From Congeria kusceri (lineage: Eukaryota > Mollusca > Bivalvia > Myida > Dreissenidae), in NCBI GenBank assembly GCA_027627225.1, contig CM051029.1:26844548-26908547 (forward strand): a stretch of 64,000 nt of DNA, in the 5' to 3' direction. The notes beneath the pieces were generated by a model that did no database searches, was not told the DNA's origin, and saw only the letters and a list, made by a program, of their open reading frames with translations. A program made the position numbers and the translations under genes. Positions within the stretch are counted from its first letter, which is position 1. Each line of letters begins with the position of its first letter. This document shows, piece by piece, positions 12,491-26,250 of this stretch.

Positions 12491-12495
12491 CTACC

Positions 12496-14903
<2,408 letters not shown>

Positions 14904-15210
14904 GCCGGGCCCGGCTAGCTCAGTGCGCTGGACTGTCAATCCGTGAATCGTTAGTTCGAACCCCAGCCCGGCCACATTACTTGTGTGGGGATTGATCATG
15001 AAATTGTTTCTACGGCCATTCCCCCCCCCCCCACCTCTGATTCAAGTAGGGCAGTTGTCAGTTACTGGCATTGGTATGTGCACTTAGTACTGGTAAACCG
15101 CTTAGATCGACTAAGCTTGCCCAGGAAATGTGTAAGTAGGTTAACTGACCGCCGTGATATGACTGAAATACTGTTAAAAACGGCGAAAAATCCAAACGAA
15201 CAAACAAACA

Positions 15211-15213
<3 letters not shown>
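14904..15213 (+). repeat. tRNA-derived SINE, copy 1
   Basis: The head is tRNA-like with A box tagctcagtgcgctgg and B box gttcgaacc. The anticodon-loop region ctgtcaa resembles tRNA-Asp (GTC). A body (cggccattcccc, ctgattcaagtagggcag, gcttagatcgactaagc) and an acaaacaaaca tail follow. Copy 2 lies at about 19,993-20,308 in reverse orientation. The tail runs directly into a further (CTA)n block (15,213-15,268), so the SINE sits inside the microsatellite. Confidence 0.88.
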
Positions 15214-15268
<55 letters not shown>

Positions 15269-15270
15269 GC
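15213..15270. repeat. (CTA)n microsatellite downstream of the SINE
   Basis: About 18 CTA triplets, the same motif as the 2.4-kb array on the other side of the SINE. Confidence 0.95.
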
Positions 15271-15850
15271 TACTACTACAACATCAATATCACCGCCAAT
15301 ATCATTATCGTCTTTGTCATCAAAATGGTCATTTTTATCATGTCATCGTCGGCCACGACGTTGTTACGTTCAAAATCATCATCATCGTTACTGACTTCAT
15401 CAACAACCATCAAAGACCTCTGGATCTCTGTATTCAACACTTATATGACTTAAATCGGACACGGTTGTGCTGTGTCAAAGAACGTATTTAAATATTGCGG
15501 TATGACCGACCTCTCGATTCGGAATATGCAACTTGTAAACGGCACTTTGAGATTATGCATCTTTAATTGGAGGCTTAAGTATCGATAATTGTTCGTTGAT
15601 GATCAGATAGATCAGTGGTAAAATATCTCTTGTAAACAGTTGTTTCCGTTTGATTAAAACAACAAATACACGTCTATACTGTACAATAAGTGCGGAAATT
15701 TTATGGACGGACACATGTTTACATCCTGCATGCTTGCAACTTTAGGCCAGAGTTTGTGGGTCTTTAGTTTATCGAATTCTCCGATCCGAAATAACAACAA
15801 CAACAACACAATATTATAAAAATAATAAACCAACGATCATATATATAACA
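15270..15850. other. Non-coding, nothing recognised
   Basis: Short ATC-rich imperfect repeats occur near 15,285-15,400. No gene or element was identified. Confidence 0.4.
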
Positions 15851-15852
15851 GA

Positions 15853-16109
15853 GGCGTGTCGTGGGAAACCTGGACTTAATGCACGTGCGTAAAGTGTCAT
15901 CCCGGATCAGCCTGTGCAGTCCGCACAGGTCCATCCGAGACGACACTTTTCGCTTTTAGGGAATTTTCTGTTTCAAGGAAGTCTCTTCTAAACATTAATC
16001 CACTTTAGGCGGAAAGTGTCGTCGCGGATTAGCCTGTGCGGACTGCACAGGCTGATTCAAGACGACACTTTACGCACATGCATTAAGCCCGGTTTTACCA
16101 CGACACGCC
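15853..16109. mobile_element. MITE-like element, GTGTCGTGG family, copy 1
   Basis: The termini are ggcgtgtcgtggg and ccacgacacgcc, inverted. Subterminal sequence is also inverted: gcgtaaagtgtc / gacactttacgc. Internal palindromes pair cctgtgcagtccgcacagg and cctgtgcggactgcacagg. The central segment has tttctgtttca and aagtctcttctaaac. Further copies lie at 29,954 and 37,021. No coding capacity. Confidence 0.9.
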
Positions 16110-18490
16110 GCAATGTATTTCCACGGATGTCGTATTCATTGAGCATATGCACATTTTCAACCCACAGTTTATATAGTGTAAAACACAGTGAAACATTCAT
16201 TAATTCAACGTAAACCATGTTGCTTTCATATGCATGTTTATATTAGAAACAATATGGTGTATTATTATTGCTCGTTTTTGGCAAATGAATTGCGAAAAAT
16301 TGTGTTTATATTGGAATTTGTATTTTTATTTTTTTATCTTATTTCCGCCATCTGACTGATCAGTTTTCCAACAATGTCCGAGAAAGTAAAGATAAAATAT
16401 CTCTGGCCTCAGTTGTTTGCAAACATGGGTTTGACACAAAGTAGGCCTGCACCATGATCCGTATTCTAAATGAATGCAAATTTATCAATCAAACTTATTA
16501 AAACTTGTGAAAATGTATACACTTGAGAAGCATAATATTCCTAAAGTCTGTAATTGTGTCATTAACAGTTCAACTTTCATTAAAAGGTTTTATTCTAGTG
16601 AAATGTGAAGAGACGATATTCTAAAAATAAACGATTGAATTTGACTTACGTATAATTTAAAGTGTATTATTATTTTGTCACAATTAAAACAAGAAATGAA
16701 TAGCATTTGCACATTCATTATTGTACATTGTATATAATATTTACTAAGTTAATTGGATTCGCAAGATAGCGCTTCACTTTGCTGTTTTCAATTGAAATCT
16801 AAATTCGGCTAGTATAGGATTTTTTGTAAAAAAAAAATAAAATATACAGGTATTCTTTACGTAAACGCGAGTGTGTTTTGAGTGATGTACTACTTCGATT
16901 TCGATATTGTGTTTACGGTATAAATGAAGAATTTCAATTCAAATCTAATTGTAAAACTGGTGGTAAAGTTCTGTTATACACCACTGACTGTTCGATGCGT
17001 TATTCGAACAACGTAACAATGACAGATTATCTATTTAAGAAATAATTTTCGATTTAGAGTTGTTAATCGGCTAATAATCAACCATTTAATATACCGTATT
17101 AGAAACGACAAATCAGTGTTTATTAGCCGATAAAAAACGATAATGCGAAAATTATTTCGATTCTAACGTGACTTACAATTACAATGCGAACTATATTACA
17201 GTTTCGGAGCTATTTTTGGGGGTTGTTTATTGGTAGTTTAACAGCGGTGAATTGTATTCTTTGTCTATAGAAAACTATGCAAGTGTCATGCTAGAATAAG
17301 CGTTAAAACTATGTAGAAGGTTACGCATGCGCAAATAAATTCCTTCATTGTTACATATAAAATATACAATGTTTGATCTCAATTTTCACCATGACCAAGC
17401 TACTTTCTAATATATCACCATACATCGTTGGAAAGATAAGGCCATAACCTTTTGAAAAAACAGCATGTCAACAAATTCTATGTGTTGTAACTCAAAATAT
17501 TTACCTTAGAATAAACACACCGGTTTTGACGGGCATGGAGGCTGCCATTTTGTGCATGAATACATGGGCCAAAAGTTATGAAGCTGGGAACCAATTATTT
17601 TAAAGTAGTGCCTAAAACTTTATTTTTTCTTATTTCTTACATATATACCTTTAAATTGATACCAAAACATATCATTTAAACTGTATTTTTAAAATCATAT
17701 GCATTATACACTGAACCATATGTGTTTATTATCTAAGTGACAGCATGTAACCCTGAGGATTAGACTTCCGTTTTGGTGTAATTTGACCTAGAAAGCAGCT
17801 TACTTTTCCCAAACACCTGTGCGATCGAACGAAAGCGCCAATCAAATTACCCGCACGAGACTCGAACCGAAGACCTCTCGCATCACAGTTAAAAGGCTCG
17901 GACCTGCTGGGCACGCCAATTTTCAACATTGTTTGGCACATTGAACAGTAAAGCATCGTGATTACTATTCTCCACTGTCGAACGTACGCACACACACATG
18001 AATTGTACTGCACAGCGGACGTATAAAAGTACCAATGTCCCCGCGATAACGCTGGATGACCAAGAATTCGTGCGTGTTTTTTTTCCTTTTAAAATAGAAA
18101 ACAAATTATTCCTCGCTTGTTTATTTACAAAAACAAAGCGTATCAAAGGTATTGTGTCTAAGAAAAAAGTGCAAATGTTGTACAAAAACACTAGAGAATC
18201 GTTTCTAATCAGCTTTTTGTGTAAGTTGCGGATGAACGCGCCATCTGGTGCGGACGACAGGTTGCTTGGTCGCCAGCGAAAACTATTTATTTCCAGATAT
18301 TAACACCACAGTACATGATTTCATTAGTGTCATGGTGAATAATCCTACACGAGTCTCACGGGGTCAAACAGTGCACGGTTTCGTGCGCCGCAGTCAATCC
18401 TGCATCGACACACGATTGACCAGGTCGAAGTACATGTGAACCTTATACTTGCGGTGCTATAACTTTCTAAGAACGACAAAGGCGCGTCTC
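16110..18490. other. AT-rich spacer, no supported gene
   Basis: It contains a small imperfect hairpin at about 17,038-17,162 (aagaaataattttcg vs cgaaaattatttcg, and atcggctaata vs tattagccgat) and a tRNA-like relic at about 17,740-17,930. Short open frames near 18,000-18,440 have no recognisable domain. Confidence 0.5.
17740..17930 (-). repeat. Possible tRNA-derived SINE
   Basis: The minus strand reads gtgcccagcaggtccgagcc, then gcgagaggtcttcggttcgagtctcgtgcggg. The latter contains a good B box (GGTTCGAGTC) in a T-stem-like context. No second copy is visible in the window, so the family is unconfirmed. Confidence 0.4.
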
Positions 18491-18509
18491 TAAACGTGTC
18501 TATCAACAA

Positions 18510-18624
18510 ACTTACAGACGAACGGACAGATGGACGCATTAACAGATGGATGGGTGGGCGGTCGGACGAACGAACAGACGGACGGGCAAACAGACAGACA
18601 TACAGACAGACGGACGGACGGACG

Positions 18625-18655
<31 letters not shown>

Positions 18656-18656
18656 A
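18510..18656. repeat. (GACG)n/(GACA)n tetranucleotide tract
   Basis: Interrupted acggacagatgg-type repeats become pure gacggacgg and then gacagacagaca before 18,656. Confidence 0.9.
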
Positions 18657-18899
18657 CCGTTGTGGAATAACCTATTAAGCTTACAGCTGTGGTTTTACTG
18701 TACAAAAGTGTTACTTGCTACACATATTATTAAAATGTTAAAATATTATTTTGATTACGTTTAAAATACGGGTTAAGATTATGTTTCATAAAAGTTTTTG
18801 AGATAAATGCTCGATTTACTTTCAACTGCATTTGTTAAATTGGATTGCCATTTCAAGTGACAGTACGCCTTTAATATTCGATATACATTCCGTAGGCAA

Positions 18900-19545
18900 C
18901 AATGCAATCAGATAACCAAATCCAAAAATGCAATCAGACAACCATAATCCAACAATGCAATCAGACAACTTCATTCCAACAAAACAACCAGACAACTTCA
19001 TTTCAACAATGCAATCAGACAACCACAATCCAACAATTCAATCAAACAACCACAACCCAACAAAGCAATCAGACAACCACAATACAACAATGCAATCAGA
19101 CAACCACAACCCAACAATGCAACCAGACAACCACAATCCAACAATGCAATCAGACAACCACAATGCAACAATGCAATCAGATAACCGCAATCCAACAATG
19201 CAATCAGACAACCACAACCCAACAATGCAATCAGACAACCACAACCCAACAATGCAATCAGACAACCATAACCCAACAATGCAATCAGAAAACCACAATT
19301 CAACAATGCTATCAGACAACCGCAACCCAACAATGCAACCAGACAACTACAATCCAACAATGCAAGCAGACAACCACTCTCCAACAAAGCAACCAGACAC
19401 CACAATCCAACAATGCAATCAGACAACCACAATGCAACAAAGCAACCAGACAACCACAACCCAACAATGCAATCAGACAACCACAATCCAACAAAGCAAT
19501 CAGACAACCACAACGAAATGGAACAACCAGACAACCACAATATAC
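18900..19545. repeat. 27-bp minisatellite, about 24 copies
   Basis: The unit is atgcaatcagacaaccacaa followed by tccaaca. It is divisible by three and contains few stop triplets. Long frames are therefore open on both strands (NHNPTMQSD and QTTTIQQCN on the plus strand), which explains the apparent ORFs. Variation is mainly in the atc/acc trinucleotide after the cacaa. Confidence 0.93.
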
Positions 19546-19992
19546 GGGTCCTTTAGCAATGTCCGGTGTACTGGTATATATAGTGGCGCAGGAAGATGGA
19601 AATAATTATTGATATATAAATGTATGTCAGAGTATTGCCAGTATTTCACTTCGCAGACTCTTCCTTATGCGTATATATTTAGTTGATTACACTGTATAAT
19701 AATTAATAGCATAAAACTTGATCATTTTGGATTATCAACTAACAGACACTAGTCAACTAACAACTAAATTACAAAAGCAGCCGCATATTGGATTCATAAC
19801 CTAAATATTTCGCATTACAGTTCGTGATTCACGTTTTTTTTTCTCCCAGGATAATGGCGATTTAGTTATGCGATTATCGGCATAAACTATTCTATAAGCA
19901 GTTCGTTTACAGCTTGGCGACAGAAGAAAGAATGATGGAGCTATGTTTAGTGTGGAACGTGTGGTTGTTTTTATTTGAGGACACATGATGGT
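19545..19992. other. Non-coding, nothing recognised
   Basis: AT-rich; no gene or repeat unit identified. Confidence 0.4.
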
Positions 19993-20308
19993 GCTTTGTT
20001 TGTTTGTTTTGTTTGTTTGGATTTTTCGCCGTTTTTAACAGTATTTCAGTCATATCACGGCGGTCAGTTAACCTACTCACACTTTTCCTGGGCAAGCTTA
20101 GCCGATCTAAGCGGTTGACCAGTACTAAGTGCACATACTTATGCCAGTAACTGACAACTGCCTTACTTGAATCAGAGGTAGGGGAAGAATGGCCGTAGAA
20201 ATAATTTCATGACCACTCACTACACAAGATATGTGTCCGGGCTGGGGTTCGAACTCACTATCCTCGGATTGACAGTCCAGAGCTCTACCAACTGAGCTAG
20301 CCGGGCCC
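19993..20308 (-). repeat. tRNA-derived SINE, copy 2
   Basis: Same family as 14,904-15,213, in the opposite orientation. The head is better preserved here: A box tagctcagttggtagagctc, anticodon-loop region ctgtcaa, B box gttcgaacc. The body has ccgcttagatcggctaagc, and the caaacaaacaaa-type tail lies at the left end. Intact A and B boxes suggest it could be pol III transcribed. Confidence 0.88.
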
Positions 20309-20309
20309 A

Positions 20310-21250
20310 TGATGGTTCGGTGAACTGCATTGGTACACATTAACGGCCATGTACGCATAAACCTATACACATTTAAGTCAGCTGTTGACACGAAACGTTG
20401 CAAAGACAACTTAACTGCTTGAATATTTATTCTGAATAAGTCTCTTTATTTATGCTAGATTAAGTTGCCTGTAAATCAATGTAAACAGTGAATTATCAGA
20501 TTCATTGACGGAAGGTCTCACTTGGGAATTTTGTTTGAAAATAAAGCCCCCGCCCCCCCCCCCCCCCCCCGCCACCAAGCCGTTGTCCCCAGTTTTGTCG
20601 CCATATAGGGTATTGTCGGCATAGTATAATTTGTGGGTAAGAAACTTTTTAAGTCTTATGATAAATATCGGTACGTGTACACTTAACATTTTTGAAGAAT
20701 TTACCATTATAACGTAACGCGAAAAGAGCAATGCCTCCATTAAAAAAAAGTTTTGTTGATTTTTTTTTCAAAAGGTATTGGTTTATAGCAGGCAAATTTT
20801 TCGTAACAAGACCTGTTGGTAAAACAGCTATGCCCCTAAAAGCAAGCTTTAAAATATCAAGTTTGGTGAAGTTCAGATGAAAACTGTGCGCTATAGAGAG
20901 CGGAAACAGCTAAACTTTGAAGACCAATTTTAGATAATTTCACCACCATAACAAGATGAAAAATTATGCTATATAATAATACAGCGAGAAAAAGAATGGC
21001 TGCACGTGCAATATACACAAGAGTATGAACTAAAGACAATTTGGCGAAGGACAACCAGTCAAAAGTATAAGTATCAGCAGCAGAAGCCACCCGAAATCTA
21101 TGACGCAGGCAAGAAAAGATGCTAGTGTAATTGATTTATTGAACTATGCGTACTTAAATAAAATATGCCGTATGTAGGATATGTGTACATTATTGTGACA
21201 TGCTGGTTACAAATACGCTTCAAAGGACCAGCTTTTGCGCCGCCGCATAT
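20310..21250. other. Non-coding, with a poly-C tract
   Basis: A run of about 20 Cs interrupted by G lies at 20,550-20,572. No supported gene. Confidence 0.5.
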
Positions 21251-21650
21251 AAGGCCAAAAAATGGTTGGTTTCCGCTTACGTCTCGCAAAAAATCTAGGT
21301 TGGGGGGGGGGGGGGTAAACATTTTCTTCATTTTTTTTTCTTCGCGGCATATTCAACACACAGTTTTAGTATAATGGACTGCATATACAATATTTAAACG
21401 CCCCCAATCAAAGAAAACTGTACCTTATGGTATGTCATGACCAAGAGCGCATGTCTCACGCAGACTTATTCGAAATGTTTGCTACTTACTGAAAGCAGCA
21501 TATTAGCGAAAACTGCTCTTTTTACCGTAAGTCAGAAACAGTTAATGATCGATAGGCAAAAAGAAATTTTAGGTTCAGCGTAAAAAAATAGGGAGTGGGG
21601 GGGGGGGGGGGGATCGGGTAAGCGGCGGAAACCAACAACTGTTTACGCCT
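21251..21650. mobile_element. MITE-like element with G-runs, copy 1
   Basis: The left end reads aaggccaaaaaatggttggt then ttccgcttacg. The reverse complement of the right end reads aggcgtaaacagttgttggt then ttccgccgcttac. These are imperfect inverted termini. Just inside each end is a G-run (21,302-21,315 and 21,597-21,612). A diverged copy is at about 29,030-29,402. Confidence 0.72.
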
Positions 21651-22890
21651 AAAACATATAATTATAGGCCTGTACTAAAACGTAACCGCACCACGTGGTA
21701 CAAAATGCTTTGTGTTACTGACCGCGATAATCAGAATGTTTCGCAAATCGTCTGTAAAATTCAAAGACATTCGTGCGTGTTGTTCAACTTCAGCGAACTA
21801 AATCCAGATCATTTGAGACAATAATCATGATAATGCACACTTCTGGAATTTTAAGCGCCTAATGTTTGTTTTTTATTCGCAACACTGCACAAAACGTCTC
21901 CAGATACTAGTAGTTTGTACGCTTTTATTTTTTTTACAGTTTTTTACAGGAGCACATCTGCTACTAAGTACAAACAAACGTACGCATGCAAGTTACGTGG
22001 TAGACAACCACGTTGAAAAGGTTCAACTGCCGTCATTATAACCGTCATATCTTCGTTATTTAAATGGAAGCAAAACTCAAACAAATGACTTTGCTGCTAG
22101 TATCTAAACGTATATCTCCAAGCCTCGCCGTTATATTATTCTAAGCCTCACCTGATATATTATACAAGACCAGGCAGTAACCTGTTTTTCTATTTATCAT
22201 ACCACATTTTTCGTAAAATATCACCAAACGAGCTGATTATTATATATTTAAAAACTAAGGGCGGCGCTGATTTTGCTGAGCCGACTTTTACACGTTCACC
22301 TACCTGTAGTTATGGATTTCTAAAAGTTGACTGGATAATACCTTATTATTAACATTTCGTAATGATAAGTGAACTGTTTTCACTACAAATACATATATTA
22401 CACGCATGATCATTCATAAAATACTGAAAATGCGAACTGAAATGGATTGCAACGATTAATTTCATCGGAGAATACAACGCCGAATTGTTTGGAGAAGCCA
22501 TTTTGGAGTTGTTTATTGAAATTGACATTTCCAAGATCGTGTCAATATTGACAGTATTTGACTAAACTGATGAGTTGTATTGACTTTTAGTGCATTTATT
22601 ATGAATGCATTGAAATACATGTGTATGGATGATTTATTGTGTTCCATATATGACGTCATCTCACTACCAAAGTGCGGGTTTATGTGAATATTAAAAAAAA
22701 TAACGTTTTTGTGATTTATGACGATTAAAAATAATAAACTATATGCGTTATTGGTATCAAATTGTTTGTTTTGTTGAATCTGATTCATTTTTACTCAAAC
22801 TGTTGACTTTATAGTTGATTCCGAATAATATGACGTACCTCCAAACATTGACTGATATAAAACGCTAGTGACCTGATATAACAAAAATAC
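21650..22890. other. AT-rich, no supported gene
   Basis: No domain-bearing frame, tandem repeat or element was recognised. Confidence 0.4.
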
Positions 22891-22894
22891 ATCA

Positions 22895-23140
22895 GGCCCC
22901 TTTGTATCAAGCCGATATCTGCATAGTGGTATGATAAAAAGGAGATATCAGTTCTAGACGAAATTTAGTTTAAACCTATCTATTTAAGCTCGATTGCACC
23001 GAACGCCTCTCGACTCCGTTTTCTGGAATGAACCAGTACTTGGCGTCTTAAGAAAAATCCTGAGAGAACGCTCCCTGAGTGGGGATCGAACAAGGGACCT
23101 CCCGGTTGCAAGGCGGACACCATATTCACCACACCATTGC
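22895..23140 (-). repeat. Probable tRNA-derived SINE
   Basis: The minus strand starts cgcaatggtgtggtgaatatgg and continues gtccgccttgcaaccgggaggtccc and ttgttcgatccccactc, a tRNA-like head with a B box (TTGTTCGATCC). The body ends with tcgagcttaaatagatagg. Single copy in the window. Confidence 0.5.
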
Positions 23141-23164
23141 GATATTTTGAGTCGTTGAAATATA

Positions 23165-25590
23165 AAAATTGTAATATTGTACAGGTTTTCTCGTTAGTTA
23201 TAAGTACACGAATTACATGTTGTATTTTGTTAAATCTGCTAAATGAGTTTTTTAAAATTTGGTATCAACAGAAGTAGCTTTTTAAATGTTGTGGGTACTT
23301 TGCTTAACATATTGTTTGAGTATGGACATTTTCCAGAAATTTGGTGTGAGGGTTTTATTGTTCCTTTACATAAAAAAGGAGGTAGAGATGATGTAAATAA
23401 TTACAGGGGTATCACATTATTAAGTACATTTGGGAAATTATTTACTGAAGTCATTAACAATAGATTAAATAATTGGGCTGACAATTATAAGAAGCTTCCT
23501 TACGATACAGATCAGTAGGGTCAGGTACAATAACATAACATACAAAATAGCAAAAAAAATCGGTCTTTCAATTACTTTGTCTGCACAGAGCACATTGCAA
23601 ATTGTGTTTTATCCAAATCAGTGGTGAGATAACAGAATTTATTAACGCGCATGCGCCACACTCGTAAATAAGACCCACGAAATTAGAGTGACACGGCATA
23701 TAGAGTCTCAGGCAGGATTCAGGCAAAATATGGGAACTATTGATAATATCTTTGTATTACATGGTTTCATTAATTATTTGTTAAATGAAAAAAAGAGAAT
23801 GTATGCTTTATTTGTTGATTTTACTAAAGCATTCGATTACCTGGTGCGCGATATCATTTGGTACACATTGTTGAAGTTAGGCGTTCGAGGAAATATGAAT
23901 AATATTATTAAATCTATGTATGTAAATGTCAAATCAAGAAATAAGTTAGGTCATACAATAAGTAATGAAGATTTCTTTTGTTTATTGGGTGCTACACAGG
24001 GTGAATCATTACCACCATTTTTGTTTTCTATTTATTTGAATGACTTAGAGGAATATTATATGTTAAATGGCTTTAATGGTATTGATATTGGTATGTTGAA
24101 ATTGTTTTTGCTATTGTATGCAGATGATATTGTAAGAATTGAAGAAAGGCTTGTGTCTGTAAGAAGGATACTGTGATAAGTGGAAGCAATGTGTAAACTC
24201 AAATAAAACAAAAGTAATGATTTTTTTTAAAAAGGTGGTCAGTTAAGGAGAAATCATAGTTTTTTTTAATATAAAGGCCAGGCATTGGAAATTGTTAAAA
24301 CGTTTACATATTTAGGAATTGTATTCACTACAGGAGGATCATTTGCAAGTACTTTTGATACACTTGCAGGCCAGGCTTCAAAAGCTGTTTTCAAATTAAA
24401 TTCATATTTAATTAATTTCCCTTTAATCTCTATACATACAAAGTTACAGTTATTTGATCAGCTTGTTTTACCAATTTTAAATTATGGATCAAAGGTTTGG
24501 GGTTTAACTGAGTCTATGACTCTAGAGAAAGTTCATTTAAATTTTTGCAAAAAGATATTAGGTGTGAAAATTCAAACCCAAAATAATTTTGTATATGGAG
24601 AACTTGGTAGAACATCCTTGATAACCAAAAGAGCTGTTAATGTGATTAGGTACTGGTTAAAAATTGTTAAGTTAGAAGAGCATAAATATGTTAAGTGTAT
24701 TTATTTGCATATGTGTAGCAATTTAAAAAGTAGGCCAAATGCCCACTCATGGACAAAATCTGTATGTTATTTGTTGCAATCTTTAGGTTTACATTATGCA
24801 TGGCTAAACCAAGGTGTAGGGGATGAAAAGTGCTTTTTGTCATTAGTGAAGTCAAGAATACCTGATGCATTTATACAAAATTGGATAACAGAACTAAATA
24901 ACTTATCCAGAGCAAAAAGTTACAAGATGTTTTGCAAATTTGAATTTCAACCTTATTTAAAACGTGTCAGTATTAATAAGTTTAGATTTGATCTTTGTAA
25001 ATTAAGAGTTTCTTCACATAGGCTAGAAGTGGAATCAGGCCGATGGCATAAACCTGAACCTATACCTTTTCATGGAAGAAAATGTCAGCATTGCAATGTT
25101 CTTGAAGATGAGTTTCATTTCTTGTTAGAATGTTCACTGTATAATGATATTAGAAAACTATATATTAGGAGGTATTACTGGAACGACCACATGTACCCAA
25201 ATTTTAAGAATAAATGCAATCCGACATTGTAATTATTAACAGAAACTTAGCTATTTATGTCCATTAACGCGTTTATTCAAAGAAACCAATATACATATTA
25301 TTACGATTAATATTACCGTAAATGTATTCACACTTGACTTCTCGCTCCGCATGTTGCTTTGTATATTTATTAAATACTCATTTAAATGGATATTTTGCTG
25401 TTGTTGACTATAGCATTGTTAATATTTCTATTTATATGCGCAACCTGTTGTAATTTATGTATGCTTAATTCAGTCTTGAATTAGTATTACACAGATGACC
25501 ACTATGCACGCTTTTATATATATTTGTGTATTACTCCATGTATACTCATGGACTGTATGTCTGATGTATATTGAATAAACCAAAACTATG
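23165..25590 (+). pseudogene. Broken non-LTR retrotransposon (reverse transcriptase and C-terminal region)
   Basis: Three successive open pieces belong to one element. 23,243-23,487 holds reverse-transcriptase fingers (PEIWCEGFIVPLHKKG, NNYRGITLLS). 23,698-24,175 holds the palm (QAGFRQ, FVDFTKAFD and the catalytic LLLYADDIV). 24,285-25,232 holds the thumb and C-terminal region ending in CxxC...EFHF...C. About 210 bases of unrelated DNA interrupt the frame between 23,488 and 23,697, and there is a frameshift or deletion near 24,176-24,284. AATAAA lies at about 25,572. The endonuclease domain is missing, so the copy is 5' truncated and inactive. Same family as the fragment at 1-776. Confidence 0.9.
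23488..23697. other. ~210-bp insertion inside the LINE reverse transcriptase
   Basis: The coding sequence jumps from ...NNWADNY to ...HIESQAGFR across this segment, where homologous elements are continuous. It contains gcgcatgcgcc at about 23,647 but no obvious terminal repeats. It is either a small non-autonomous insertion or filler DNA. Confidence 0.55.
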
Positions 25591-26250
25591 TTACGAGAAC
25601 AAAACACTGTTCATTTCGATTCCCAGTAATTTTCCCCGTAAGTTATTAATCGTTTACAGTGCGTGATTGGTAATCACCGTCGGTGTAATAACAAGTGGGG
25701 TAGTCGATTCCAGAACTGGAATACTGCGATCTGACGACGAATTATAAATTATTTCATGGATTAACTGGAAAGAAGACACAGATAGGTACGAAATATTTGT
25801 ATATAGCGCAGAGTATAAACGGCAGTGATTTTTTTTTTTACAATTTCACAGCCATGAGTCCTAGGACTCGCTGGGCTAAAAACCTATGAGTCCCAAATTA
25901 AATGTGTGAGTTCAAATTTTTTTATTAATTCAAATGGGAATATAAGCAGTCTGTGAATAAGACGAGATAGGCAAAAATACAATTAACTCTTTATCATATA
26001 TAACACAAGTAATTTTAACTTTGTGTTTTTAGAAGCTTGTCCAGCTAGAGTAGACTGTTGAAATATTGTGCATTATGCACTTTTTACCACACCATTGCAT
26101 CTTTTAGCGGCAGGACGCAGAGGTAAAAAAAATCACTGTTTAAACGATGTATGAGCATTTTGAATTTATTATTATTATATTATAAAACTCCCACAGAAAT
26201 GCTTTATTAATGATTTGACTATTGTCACGTGGAACTTCATGCTGGCAGGG
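25590..26250. other. Non-coding, nothing recognised
   Basis: No supported gene. A short near-repeat gtcctaggactcgctgggct lies at about 25,859. Confidence 0.4.

Noticed and set aside
14904..14980. Functional tRNA-Asp gene
   Set aside because: A/B boxes are good, but a second copy with the same non-tRNA body and tail shows that it is a SINE.
17889..18440. Overlapping 60-100 codon frames on both strands
   Set aside because: No domain, no splice context, and several mutually overlapping alternatives.
18902..19612. Gln/Asn/Thr-rich frames resembling prion-like or glue proteins
   Set aside because: Artefacts of the 27-bp minisatellite; no signal peptide, splice sites or unique flank.
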